Counted from the first letter of the stretch, positions 24,023 through 32,248 are shown. The stretch is 64,000 nucleotides of DNA from an uncultured Sphingomonadales bacterium (GCA_903832325.1 CAILBC010000027.1:372001-436000), one strand, 5' to 3'. Program-made: numbers and translations. Notes: a model not told the origin generated them from the letters alone.

Positions 24023-24034
24023 TGGTCCAGACCA
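24023..24034. promoter_or_regulatory. Candidate GntR operator 4 (phospholipase C promoter)
   Basis: TGGTCCAGACCA, flanked as CTGGTCCAGACCAG, in the 96-bp gap between the two phosphoesterase genes, 33 bases before the phospholipase ATG. It implies an own promoter for this gene, controlled with the others. Confidence 0.75.
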
Positions 24035-24066
24035 GTCGGCATTTCCCGATCAGGAGGCAGTGGGCC

Positions 24067-26253
24067 ATGGAACAGAACCGGCGCGGGTTTATCCGGGCGA
24101 TGATGGCGGGCGCGGGTGCGGCTTCGACCCTTGCCCCTTCGCCCTTTGGATCGTCGATTGCACGCGCGCTTGAAATTCCGGGGGATCGGCGCACCGGCAC
24201 GATCCAGGATGTGGCGCATGTGGTGATCCTGACGCAGGAAAACCGGTCGTTCGATCACTATTTCGGCACGATGCGCGGGGTCAGCGGGTTTGGTGACCGG
24301 TTTGCCGTGCCCGCCCCGCCTTTGCCCGAAGCGCCCGACCGCACCGTGCTGGTGCAGCCCAATGAAGTGCCCGGTGCCTCACCGGCGCTGATCGCGCCGT
24401 TCCGGCTGGACACGGCCGCCGATTTTCAGCGCTATCGCCCGCCGGGCACGCCGCACGGCTTTGCCGACAGCCAGGCCGCGTGGGACAATGGCCGCATGGG
24501 CGCCTGGCCGCGCACCAAGCACAACCACGCGATGGCCCATTTCACCCGCGCCGATCTGCCCTTTCAATATGCCCTGGCCGAAGCGTTCACGCTGTGTGAT
24601 GCCTATCACTGCGCGATGCATTTGTGCACCAATCCCAACCGGATGTATCTCTGGACGGGTACGCATGATCCGCTCGCCCGCGGGCACGGCCCGGTGATCG
24701 ACAACGACTACGATACGATCGATCCCGATCCGCAAGGCCACGGCGGCTATCTGTGGACGACATATCCCGAACGGCTGATGGCCGCAGGGATCGGGTTCCA
24801 GATCTATCAGGACATGGCGGACAATTTTTCCGACAACCCGCTGGTCGGGTTTCGCCGCTATCGCGATGCGCACAAGGCTGGTTTGGGCAAGGTTGGTTTG
24901 GGCAAGGCCGGTTCGGGTGAGGGCGGTGCGGGTGAGGCCGATCCGGGTGAGGCCGCACTGCTGGCCCGGCGCACGCTGACCACGCGGTCGCTCGATGATC
25001 TGCGCGGCGATGTGCTGGCGGGAAAGCTGCCCGAGGTGACGTGGATCGTGGCCCCGGCGGCCCAGTCGGAACATCCCGGCGCCTCCACCCCGTTGCAGGG
25101 CGCCGATTATACCGCGCGCGTGCTCGATGCGCTCACCGCCAATCCCGAAGTCTGGGCGCGGACGGTGCTGCTGATCAATTTCGATGAAAACGACGGCCTG
25201 TTCGATCATGTGCCGCCGCCCGCGCCACCGGCACGGCGCGCCGATCGCACTTTGGGGGGCGGGCTGTGGGGTGGCACCACGATCCCCGCCGATGACGAAT
25301 ACCATGTGCACAGCCGCACGGCCGAAGACGCGGTCTATCGCGACCGCCCCTATGGTCTGGGCATGCGCGTGCCGATGTATGTGGTCTCCCCCTGGAGCAA
25401 GGGTGGCCATGTTGCGTCCGAAGTGTTTGACCACACCAGCGTGATCCGCTTTCTGGAGGCGCGGTTTGGCGTGCATGAGCCCAATATCAGCGCGTGGCGC
25501 CGCGCGGTCTGTGGCGATCTGACCTCGTGCTTTGATTTCGCCCGCCCTGATGGCCATGCCAGCCTGCCCGCGCTGCCCGCCACCGCCGCGCTGTCGGAAC
25601 GCGCCAGCCATCTGGACGAAGTGCCGCCGCCCTTGCCCGCGCTGGCGCTGGCCCCGGTGCAGGAAACCGGGCTGCGCCGCCGCCGCGCGACGCCCTATCG
25701 GATCGATGCCACGTTGCGCGCCGGGGCAGGGGGCCATGCGCTGGTCTTTGCCAATCGCTCGGCCGTCCGCGCGGCGGTGTTCCATGTCTACAATGTGGAC
25801 GCGCTGGCCGAGGGCCCGGCGCGCTATACCGTGGGCGCGGGGGCAGAGCTGGCGCATCCGGTCGATCCTTCGGGCAGCACCGATCTGTTTGTGATCGGGC
25901 CCAACGGGTTTCACCGCCGGCTGCGCGGCCGCGCCGACCGTTTCAGCGCCGCGCTGGTGGAAACCGGTCGCGCCGGCGCCGCGCGCGCCTGGCTCGATCT
26001 GCGCAATCCGGGCGACCAGCCGCTTTCGGTGGCGATGACCGACCGGGCCTATGGCGCGCCGGCGCAGACCATCGCGCTTGCCGCGGGCGAAACACGGCGC
26101 CTCGCGCTGGATCACCGCGCCAGCCACGGCTGGTATGATTGGCAATTGACAAGCGAGGGGCAGGTCTGGCGAATGGCGGGCCATGTGGAAGACGGCGCGG
26201 ACTCGTTTTCCGATCCCGTCGCCGGCGGTGCGGGGCCGCTGCGGCTGGGGTGA
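24067..26253 (+). CDS. Tat-exported phosphocholine-specific-type phospholipase C
   Basis: 728 residues, the usual length for non-haemolytic/haemolytic PLC proteins of Pseudomonas-Burkholderia type. A twin-arginine signal NRRGFIRAMMAG is at 4-15. The phosphoesterase domain opens with VVILTQENRSFDHYFGTMRG (ENRSFDHYFG 58-67) and contains NHAMAHF, YHCAMHLCTNPNRMYLWTG, NFDENDGLFDHVPPP and FDHTSVIRFLEARFG. C-terminal domains from about 540 (PYRIDATLRAG, VFHVYNVD, HGWYDWQL) match the paired DUF756 modules. Residues 270-296 are a five-residue (K/E)-x-G-x-G-like repeat not expected in the family. AGGAGG precedes the start. Likely releases phosphocholine or similar from phospholipids. Confidence 0.88.
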   Translation: MEQNRRGFIRAMMAGAGAASTLAPSPFGSSIARALEIPGDRRTGTIQDVAHVVILTQENRSFDHYFGTMRGVSGFGDRFAVPAPPLPEAPDRTVLVQPNEVPGASPALIAPFRLDTAADFQRYRPPGTPHGFADSQAAWDNGRMGAWPRTKHNHAMAHFTRADLPFQYALAEAFTLCDAYHCAMHLCTNPNRMYLWTGTHDPLARGHGPVIDNDYDTIDPDPQGHGGYLWTTYPERLMAAGIGFQIYQDMADNFSDNPLVGFRRYRDAHKAGLGKVGLGKAGSGEGGAGEADPGEAALLARRTLTTRSLDDLRGDVLAGKLPEVTWIVAPAAQSEHPGASTPLQGADYTARVLDALTANPEVWARTVLLINFDENDGLFDHVPPPAPPARRADRTLGGGLWGGTTIPADDEYHVHSRTAEDAVYRDRPYGLGMRVPMYVVSPWSKGGHVASEVFDHTSVIRFLEARFGVHEPNISAWRRAVCGDLTSCFDFARPDGHASLPALPATAALSERASHLDEVPPPLPALALAPVQETGLRRRRATPYRIDATLRAGAGGHALVFANRSAVRAAVFHVYNVDALAEGPARYTVGAGAELAHPVDPSGSTDLFVIGPNGFHRRLRGRADRFSAALVETGRAGAARAWLDLRNPGDQPLSVAMTDRAYGAPAQTIALAAGETRRLALDHRASHGWYDWQLTSEGQVWRMAGHVEDGADSFSDPVAGGAGPLRLG
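24874..24954 (+). repeat. In-frame 15-bp tandem repeat within the phospholipase C gene
   Basis: Five imperfect 15-bp units (first two AAGGCTGGTTTGGGC and AAGGTTGGTTTGGGC) encode KAGLG-KVGLG-KAGSG-EGGAG-EADPG. Probably a surface loop expanded by slippage within an otherwise conserved enzyme. Confidence 0.85.
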
Positions 26254-26273
26254 TTTTGCAGGATCGGGGGCCG

Positions 26274-26936
26274 ATGTTTTCCAATTTCGCCGAAATCGAC
26301 ATGGCCGCGCTGCCGTCGATTGCCGATGGCACCGTGTGCGCCCATCGCGTGCGCCGCGTGGTCGCCAGCAGCGAAACCTTGCGCGGCTATGGCCATGTCG
26401 TGCCCGATTATGCGCATGGCAAAGTCGAAATCGTGACCTGGCCACAGCCCGGCTGGCGCCCGGTGGTGCCCGGCACCGGCAATGAGGGCGGCATTGTCGA
26501 AGATCGCTTTGTGATGGAACGCCGCGGCGAAGTGCAGCACGCGGTGAACCATGCGGTGGGGCGCAGCTATATCACCGGCTGGTTCGCCGACCCGGCCACT
26601 GCCTCCGAACACCGCGCCGCCACCGATACCTCACGCATTTACACGCACGAGGCCAATTATCACCCCGATGGCGGCCAGATCTTCGGCCCGCGCGATGGCG
26701 CCCCGTTTGTCGCGCTGCTGGCCAGACCGGGCGACAGCATCACCCCCGATGATTTCGTGGCGTTTCACTGCGACGGCACATTCAGCCTGCACATCGATCC
26801 GGGCGTATGGCACCAGCCGGTTTTCCCGACCCGGCCGCGTGCAGAATTCGACAACAAACAAGGCCGCGTGCACGCCTGCATCGCGGTGGATTTCGTGACG
26901 GAATTCGGCTGCTATCTGGAAGTGCCGCTGGCCTGA
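26274..26936 (+). CDS. Ureidoglycolate lyase-family (AllA-like cupin) protein
   Basis: 220 residues. The segment DDFVAFHCDGTFSLHIDPGVWHQPVFP resembles the AllA barrel signature (G-x-W-H-x-P), and RVVASSETLRGYGHVVPDYAHGKVEIVTWP is a plausible first strand set. It is longer than typical AllA (about 165), with the extra part between the halves. Family members release urea from ureidoglycolate, but related cupins have other roles and no purine genes are nearby. It starts 20 bases after the phospholipase gene, so probably co-transcribed. Functional call uncertain. Confidence 0.6.
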   Translation: MFSNFAEIDMAALPSIADGTVCAHRVRRVVASSETLRGYGHVVPDYAHGKVEIVTWPQPGWRPVVPGTGNEGGIVEDRFVMERRGEVQHAVNHAVGRSYITGWFADPATASEHRAATDTSRIYTHEANYHPDGGQIFGPRDGAPFVALLARPGDSITPDDFVAFHCDGTFSLHIDPGVWHQPVFPTRPRAEFDNKQGRVHACIAVDFVTEFGCYLEVPLA

Positions 26937-26985
26937 AGCGCCGGGCATTCTCTGGCGCCATTCGGCGCGGGGTGATGTGGAAAAT

Positions 26986-27030
26986 TGGTCGGGACGAGAG
27001 GATTCGAACCTCCGACCCCCACACCCCCAG
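26986..27030 (-). tRNA. 3' fragment of tRNA-Pro(GGG); attachment-site copy
   Basis: On the minus strand the 45 nt run from the anticodon loop CTGGGGG through the 3' anticodon stem (TGTGG), the variable loop, the T arm (GGAGG-TTCGAAT-CCTCT), acceptor CGTCCCG, A and CCA. Sequence beyond 27030 does not form a D arm or 5' half, so this is not a functional tRNA. Such 3' duplicates are left by tyrosine integrases that recombine in the anticodon or T arm. The intact tRNA-Pro should lie at the other end of the element. Confidence 0.85.
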
Positions 27031-27105
27031 CCGCAAATTTGAGTGGCCTCTAAAGCACCGATTTTAAACAAAAAACCTTGATTTTTTGGGCCTTATCGAG
27101 TACCT

Positions 27106-27183
27106 CGGTGGTGCTGTGGTGGTGCAAATTTTCCTGTTTTGTTCCGCCTCGTTTCATCAAATTGCACCACCACAGCACCACCG
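27106..27183. repeat. 22-bp perfect inverted repeat beside the att site
   Basis: Arms 27106-27127 and 27162-27183 are exact reverse complements (core GGTGGTGCTGTGGTGGTGC) separated by 34 bases of T-rich sequence, between the tRNA fragment and the integrase start. Could be an arm-type integrase/excisionase site or a terminator-like fold protecting the element from outside transcription. Confidence 0.75.
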
Positions 27184-27218
27184 GATTTCGAGTTCTGCTA
27201 GACAGGTGAGGCCGCCCG

Positions 27219-27841
27219 ATGCGCTCTGCATTGACCCAACTGGTTGTTGACAAGATCACGCCGACACAGCGACGCGTGGAGCATCGCGATACGCGGCTCA
27301 AGGGCCTAGTCTTGCGGGTGACGCCGGGCGGTGCGAAGTCGTGGTATTGTGAGTTCGCTCGCGGCAAGCGCGTTTGGCTTGGGCGCGCAGATGTCCTGAG
27401 CTTGAGCGATGCGCGCGAGAGCGCCCGCGGAATTCTGGCCGAAGTCTTTCAGGGCATCGATCCGATCGAGGCGCGCAAGCCGAAGGCAGAGATGCCGACC
27501 TTCGGAGCATATATTGAAGGCGACTATGCCGCCTGGGCGAAGGCCAGCCAGAAGGCCTATGAGCAGAACGTCAAACGGCTCAAGACTGCATTCAAAGCCG
27601 TGCATTCAAGGCAGGCGCGTTCCCGGATCTCGATCAAAACACCTTTGGCCGCCAGCTCAAGGAGGTAAGCGCTCACTCCACATGCGTAGGCGTCAATCAG
27701 GACTACTTTGCATCGGGGGAGGACCTCGCAGGCATAATGGATGCACTGCGCTGGAAAAGCCCGCGCATGCCGCTGTTTTACAACCGCAATTTGGCGGCAG
27801 AGCAAGGTGCCGCTGGGCGACTGCTTGGCCGCATTTCCTAG
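27219..27841 (+). pseudogene. Broken tyrosine recombinase (phage-type integrase)
   Basis: The first 130 residues form an N-terminal DUF4102-type arm-binding domain (LTQLVVDKITPTQRRVEHRD, LRVTPGGAKSWYCEFARGKR, LGRADVLSLSDARESARGIL) and the start of the core-binding domain. Near 27600 the frame is lost. In the third plus-strand frame, about 27605-27841, a C-terminal-like piece reads through FGRQLKEVSAHSTCVGVNQD and ALRWKSPRMPLFYNRNLAAE to a TAG. The Arg-His-x-x-Arg catalytic core is missing, so this is a deleted and frameshifted integrase, or two integrase remnants joined. It fits the neighbouring att fragment. Confidence 0.75.
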
Positions 27842-28027
27842 TACGAAGCTTCTGGCAAACTGGTTTTTGCATACCACCGATCCCAAGGCGATCTGCTAGG
27901 CGCTCAGGCGCCCGACGAGGCGGTTCAACCAGCGATGGCATCGATTGCCACGATGGTATGCAATGAATTGGTCAGGCGCTCCAAAATCTGCAAACGGCAG
28001 CAAGGCTCATCGCGTGACCCGGGCTAA
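27842..28027 (+). other. Open remnant after the integrase, function unknown
   Basis: The same frame stays open after the integrase stop for about 60 codons (EASGKLVFAYHRSQGDLLGA, then SIATMVCNELVRRSK) to a TAA at 28025. It reads like the C-terminal tail of some protein but I do not recognise it, and it has no start codon with a ribosome site. The rest up to 28087 is the MFS promoter/leader. Confidence 0.3.
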
Positions 28028-28087
28028 ACCGGGCGTCTGAGCCATTGCAGCGCGTGCTGCGGTGATCATTGGGGAGGCACAGCGCAT

Positions 28088-29278
28088 ATGGCGGCTCACC
28101 GCACCCCCGATTGGCGGACCGGAACAGCCTTGCTGCTGCCGATAACGCTGACGACCATGGCCATCGTGCTGCTGGCACCGGTCGTGCCGCAGCTTATGCA
28201 GGCCTTCTCCGGCGTTCCCGGCCATGAATACTGGGTGCCGATGATCCTGACAGTGCCCTCGCTGTGTGTGGCTCTGCTTTGCCCGTTTGCCGGAATGCTT
28301 GCGGACTATTTCGGGCGGCGCACGCTGCTGCTGGCCGCGCTGGCGGTTTATGCTGCGGTGGGGATCGCACCCGTGTTTCTCGAGACGCTGCCGCAGATCC
28401 TGCTATCGCGCGTAGGCGTGGGTGTGGCCGAGGCGCTGATCTATGTGCTCTCGACCACGATGATCGGTGATTACTATAGCGGCCAGGCGCGCGATCGCTG
28501 GCTTGCGGGGCAGACGGCCTTTGCCTCAGTCTCGGCGCTGCTGTTCTTCAATATTGGCGGGGTGCTCGGCGAAAGCGGATGGCGTGTGCCGTTCTGGGTT
28601 TACCTATCCGCGCTGGGCATGTTCGCGTTGGTTTTGCGGTACACGTGGGAACCGCCTGCCGATGATGCGGCGGAGGAGGCGCTCGAAGCGCCCCACGCCA
28701 GCAGCTGGCAGGGCTTCCCCTGGGCCATCACAGCGTTGATCGCCGGCATCACGGTTTATGGCTCGATCTTCTTCTACACCGTCCAGATTCAGGCCTCGAG
28801 CGGGCTGGCCGCGCTGGGGCTGACAAGCTCGGCGCAGATCGGCTTGCTGACGTCCATCGCCAGCATCGGCGTGCCACTGGGCACCTTGCTCTATTCGCGG
28901 ATTGGCGGTGCGAAAGTGGCGCGGCTGTTGATTGGCGAGTTTGCAATGCTGGCGCTGGGCTTCGCGCTGATGGGGCGCGCGGGCTCGGTCGAGGGATTCC
29001 TTGTCGGATGCTTCATCAATCAGCTGGGCGCGGGGATGCTGCTGCCGACTTTGCTGGTGTGGTCGATGAGCGTGCTCAGCTTCGAATTTCGCGGGCGGGG
29101 CACAGGCTTCTGGCAATCGGCCTTTGCCTTTGGCCAGTTCCTGAGCCCGATTGTGGTCACCACTGCGGGCAAGGTCATGGGAGGCATCATGGGGGCATTC
29201 CTGTTTCTGGCAGCGGCAGCGGCCTTGGGTGCGGCCATCGTGATGGCCTGGCCCATGATTACGGGCAAGCGCGCATGA
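28088..29278 (+). CDS. MFS transporter
   Basis: 396 residues with about 12 hydrophobic segments. The cytoplasmic loop motif between TM2 and TM3 is GMLADYFGRRTLLL, the major-facilitator signature, and RVGVGVAEALIYVLS is in TM4. GGGGAGG lies about nine bases before the ATG. Inner-membrane transport of an organic acid or aromatic substrate (or export of a toxic intermediate) is likely. It begins the element's catabolic cargo and overlaps the next SDR gene by four bases. Confidence 0.85.
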   Translation: MAAHRTPDWRTGTALLLPITLTTMAIVLLAPVVPQLMQAFSGVPGHEYWVPMILTVPSLCVALLCPFAGMLADYFGRRTLLLAALAVYAAVGIAPVFLETLPQILLSRVGVGVAEALIYVLSTTMIGDYYSGQARDRWLAGQTAFASVSALLFFNIGGVLGESGWRVPFWVYLSALGMFALVLRYTWEPPADDAAEEALEAPHASSWQGFPWAITALIAGITVYGSIFFYTVQIQASSGLAALGLTSSAQIGLLTSIASIGVPLGTLLYSRIGGAKVARLLIGEFAMLALGFALMGRAGSVEGFLVGCFINQLGAGMLLPTLLVWSMSVLSFEFRGRGTGFWQSAFAFGQFLSPIVVTTAGKVMGGIMGAFLFLAAAAALGAAIVMAWPMITGKRA

Positions 29279-29988
29279 CCGCACGTCTGGCAGGCAAGAT
29301 CGCGGTCGTGACCGGGGCGGCCAACGGTATCGGGCAGGCCTGCGCCGCACTGTTTCGGGCAGAGGGTGCCGTTGTGGTCCCCATCGATCTGGCGGGGACC
29401 GAGACCGCCTGCGACTTGCTCAACGAGGCAGCGGTGACCGCTCAGTTCGCGGCTATCGGCGGGCAGCACGGCCGGATCGATGTGCTGGTCAATGCAGCGG
29501 CCTTTGCAGTGTTCGAATGGATCGAAAGCCTCTCTTACGAAGATTGGCGGCGGACCTTGCAGGGCGAGCTCGACATCGTGTTTCTGCCGACGCGCGCTGC
29601 GTGGCCGTGGCTGAAGGCGGGGGGCAAGGCCAGCGTGGTCAACTTCGCCTCGGCCAATGCGCGCCATGCGCTGGAAGGCTCGCCTGCGCTGGCGCACTGC
29701 GCGGGCAAAGGCGGCGTGCTGGCGATGACGCGGCAATTGGCAATGGAAGGCGCCCCCCATGGCATTCGCGCTAACACCATCGCGCCCGGCTTTGTCCGCA
29801 CGGCGGCGACCGCGCGCCATCTTGATGCCGATCCGGCGTTCGAGGCGCGGGTGCTGCGCAAGTCCATGCTCAAGACACTGGGCGAGCCGGACGATATCGC
29901 TTGGTGCGCGGTCTGGCTGGCCTCGGACGAGGCGCGCTATGTGACAGGCGCGGACTTCGCGGTGGATGGCGGCGCGACAGCCTGGTGA
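29275..29988 (+). CDS. SDR-family oxidoreductase with unusual active site
   Basis: 237 residues. Classical SDR cofactor site TGAANGIG (13-20), DVLVNAAA, and C-terminal VTGADFAVDGG. The catalytic Tyr-x3-Lys position reads HCAGK (His141, Lys145): the Tyr is replaced by His, while IRANTIAPGFVRT downstream is normal. This could mark a changed chemistry or an inactive copy; a sequence error is also possible. Coupled to the MFS transporter by ATGA. Substrate is presumably the transported compound or a metabolite of it. Confidence 0.8.
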   Translation: MTARLAGKIAVVTGAANGIGQACAALFRAEGAVVVPIDLAGTETACDLLNEAAVTAQFAAIGGQHGRIDVLVNAAAFAVFEWIESLSYEDWRRTLQGELDIVFLPTRAAWPWLKAGGKASVVNFASANARHALEGSPALAHCAGKGGVLAMTRQLAMEGAPHGIRANTIAPGFVRTAATARHLDADPAFEARVLRKSMLKTLGEPDDIAWCAVWLASDEARYVTGADFAVDGGATAW

Positions 29989-30000
29989 ACTTGTTCGCGA

Positions 30001-30759
30001 TCAGCTGCCGTCGGTGATCAGCGTTCCGCCGTCGATGACCAGATTGTGCCCATTGACGAAGGCCCCGGCGGGCGAAGCGAGGAACACGGCTGCACCTGCC
30101 ACTTCGGCAGGTGTGCCGGGGCGCCGCAGCGGGGTCATGGCCATGCGCCGGGCCATGAATTCGGCGTTGTCCAGCAAGGGCTGCGAGAGTTCGGTGGCGA
30201 TGAAACCGGGCGAGATGGCGTTAACGCGAATGGCCTGCGGGCCCCACTCGACCGCGAGATTGCGCGCGAGCTGCGCGACACCGGCCTTGCTCAATGCATA
30301 GGCATTGATTCTGCCATTGCCGCGCAGGCCGGATAGGCTGGATATGAGGATCGCCGCGCCCCCGCGTCTGGCTGCCATGCGCGGCAGGGCGTGGTTGCAC
30401 AGCAAGACTTGCGCGGTGAGGTTGATGGCCATCACCTGCGCGTAGTCATCCATATCGATTTCAGCGAAAGGCCCCGCCCGTCCGGTGATGCCGGCGTTGC
30501 AGACAAGGATGTCGAGCCCGCCCAGCGTAGCCTCGCCTTCTGCCACCAGCCGTTCGAGCGCGGCATTGTCGGTGACATCGCAGGCAATGCCGGGCATTCC
30601 GAGCTCGGCGGCCACTCGCTCAGTATCTGCGGCATCTTCGCTGGAGATGACGACCCGCGCACCTGCCTCAATCAGCGCCTCGGCGATCGCGCGGCCGATG
30701 CCGCGTGTCGATCCGGTGACGATCGCGCCTTTTCCGGAAAGGTCGAACAGGCCGCTCAC
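30001..30759 (-). CDS. SDR-family dehydrogenase/reductase
   Basis: 252 residues from GTG 30759, which overlaps the stop of the cupin gene (GTGA). Cofactor motif TGSTRGIGRAIAEAL near residue 13, DILVCNAGITG, catalytic Ser in ILISSLSG, and Tyr-x3-Lys as YALSKAG. RVNAISPGFIATELS is standard. Complete and apparently functional. Third gene of a minus-strand FAH-cupin-SDR operon. Likely oxidises a hydroxyl or reduces a keto group of a ring or side-chain intermediate. Confidence 0.85.
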   Translation of the reverse strand: MSGLFDLSGKGAIVTGSTRGIGRAIAEALIEAGARVVISSEDAADTERVAAELGMPGIACDVTDNAALERLVAEGEATLGGLDILVCNAGITGRAGPFAEIDMDDYAQVMAINLTAQVLLCNHALPRMAARRGGAAILISSLSGLRGNGRINAYALSKAGVAQLARNLAVEWGPQAIRVNAISPGFIATELSQPLLDNAEFMARRMAMTPLRRPGTPAEVAGAAVFLASPAGAFVNGHNLVIDGGTLITDGS

Positions 30760-31271
30760 TTGTGGTCGGGCTTGTCTTCGGGAAGCAGCGCGCCCTCGTG
30801 CAGATAGGCCGGGGCCTCGACCAGGATGAAGGCGATGCGGCAGACTTTGTCGGTCGTGTTGCGCCACAAGTGGTTGGTGCCGCGCTGCACGATGATCCCG
30901 CCTTGCTTCACGGTGCGTTTTGCGCCGTCATCCAGCTCCAGCTCGATCTCGCCTTCCAGCACGATGCCATAGTCGATCGAATTGGTGCGGTGCATCGGGC
31001 TTTCCTTGCCCGGCAGCATGTCGACCACGCGGATCACCGAGCCGCCATTGAGCGTGAGCCCAGCCTCGCGATGGCGGCCGTCGGTCTCGTCGTTGTTGTC
31101 CGCAGGAACGGTCGCGGTGGTCCAGATGAGCAGGAACGAGGCATCGCCCGAAGGGATCATCCGCGTGGGGGACACGTCCTCGGACTTGAACACGGCGCGG
31201 CCATTCGCATCATGGCCGGTGACGACGCGCTGGACCGCCGGGAGGCCGGAATCGGAGAGGACTTCGCTCAT
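30756..31271 (-). CDS. Cupin-domain protein
   Basis: 171 residues. A beta-barrel cupin with VVDMLPGKESPMHRTNSIDYGI (residues 85-105) supplying metal-ligand-like His and the second motif GIIVQRGTNHLWRN. This double-motif arrangement is common in small cupins found beside fumarylacetoacetate-hydrolase-type genes in aromatic gene clusters; their role is not settled (dioxygenase, isomerase or regulator). It overlaps both neighbours by four bases, so it is translated as part of one operon. Confidence 0.8.
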   Translation of the reverse strand: MSEVLSDSGLPAVQRVVTGHDANGRAVFKSEDVSPTRMIPSGDASFLLIWTTATVPADNNDETDGRHREAGLTLNGGSVIRVVDMLPGKESPMHRTNSIDYGIVLEGEIELELDDGAKRTVKQGGIIVQRGTNHLWRNTTDKVCRIAFILVEAPAYLHEGALLPEDKPDHK

Positions 31272-32212
31272 GCCTTGACCACCGTTTGTTCGATCATGCC
31301 GAAGGGCGCTCGGCCAGCGGCGTCGATGGCAACCATCCGCACCGTGTCGCCAAACGCCATGAACTCGGTCTTCGCCGCGCCTTCGTCGAGCACTTCGATC
31401 CCGCGCCGCTCGGCGATGCAGGAAGAGCCAACCTCGCGGAAATTGGCGTTGGAGACGGTGCCCGAACCGATCACCGTGCCCGCCACCAGATCGCGCGTGC
31501 GCGCGGCGTGAACAACGAGTTCGTGGAAGCCGAAGCCCATCGGCTCGCCATTGGCGGCACCGAATTGCTTGCCGTTCCAATCGACCTTGAGCGTCAGGCA
31601 AACGCGGCTATTTCGCCAGTCATCGCCCAGCTCGTCGGGCGTGATCGCGAAGGCGGCCATGCTGCACGGCGGCTTGGCCTGGATCCAGCCGAAGCCTGTT
31701 TTCATTTCCGGCCCCGCGAGGGTTCGCAGCGACCAATCGTTGATCTGCACGAGTAGCTTGATGTGGCCCAGCGCCTCGGCGGGCGAGACCCCCATCGGCA
31801 CGGCATCGACGATCACGCCGAACTCGCCCTCGAAATCGATACCGAGCGCCTCGTCAGGAAACTTCACGTCATCGCCCGGGCCATAGAACTTGTCCGAGGT
31901 GCCTTGGTACATCAGCGGCAGGTCGGTCTTGGGCTTGGTGATGCCGAGAACCGCGTCCATCAGATCTCCGTGGCTCTGATAGGCCGAACCATCGAGCCAC
32001 TGCCATGCGCGCGGCAGCGGGGCCATGATCGCAGCGGGATCGAGCGCATCGGGAAAGGCGGTGATTGCGGCGAGCTGCGGCGCGGCCTCCTCCCAGCGCT
32101 CCAGCGCGGATTGCAGAGTTGGGAACGGCGCAGGCACGCAAGCACCGCCATCGGGCGACACGACCACCAGCCGGCCGTCGGGCGACCCATCGCGAAGCGT
32201 TGCGAGACGCAT
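31268..32212 (-). CDS. Fumarylacetoacetate hydrolase (FAH)-family protein
   Basis: 314 residues with the FAH fold. Motifs include [30 protein letters not shown] (split), where acidic residues bind the metal, [20 protein letters not shown], and [13 protein letters not shown]. It hydrolyses C-C bonds of 2,4-diketo acids or decarboxylates/hydrates oxo-acids after ring cleavage. First gene of the minus-strand operon, divergent from the HisD-like gene, and in a cluster with an extradiol dioxygenase, so fumarylpyruvate- or acylpyruvate-type hydrolysis is a good guess. Confidence 0.85.
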   Translation of the reverse strand: MRLATLRDGSPDGRLVVVSPDGGACVPAPFPTLQSALERWEEAAPQLAAITAFPDALDPAAIMAPLPRAWQWLDGSAYQSHGDLMDAVLGITKPKTDLPLMYQGTSDKFYGPGDDVKFPDEALGIDFEGEFGVIVDAVPMGVSPAEALGHIKLLVQINDWSLRTLAGPEMKTGFGWIQAKPPCSMAAFAITPDELGDDWRNSRVCLTLKVDWNGKQFGAANGEPMGFGFHELVVHAARTRDLVAGTVIGSGTVSNANFREVGSSCIAERRGIEVLDEGAAKTEFMAFGDTVRMVAIDAAGRAPFGMIEQTVVKA

Positions 32213-32234
32213 GACTTTTCTCTCTCCCTACAAT

Positions 32235-32248
32235 GGAAGCCTGCTTCC
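32235..32248. promoter_or_regulatory. Palindrome in the FAH/HisD-like divergent promoter
   Basis: GGAAGC-CT-GCTTCC, a perfect 6-bp inverted repeat with 2-bp spacer, 22 bp from the FAH start in a 160-bp divergent region. Possible operator for a two-way promoter; short enough to be chance. Confidence 0.35.

Noticed and set aside
24874..24954. Possible CRISPR-like array
   Set aside because: Units are adjacent with no spacers and lie in frame inside an enzyme gene, so they are a coding tandem repeat.
24379..26445. 688-residue open frame antisense to phospholipase C
   Set aside because: His/Arg/Gly-rich shadow sequence without family motifs; the plus-strand enzyme has Tat signal and active-site motifs.
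26986..27030. Complete tRNA gene
   Set aside because: The acceptor 5' strand, D arm and 5' anticodon stem are absent beyond 27030, so only the 3' part is present.
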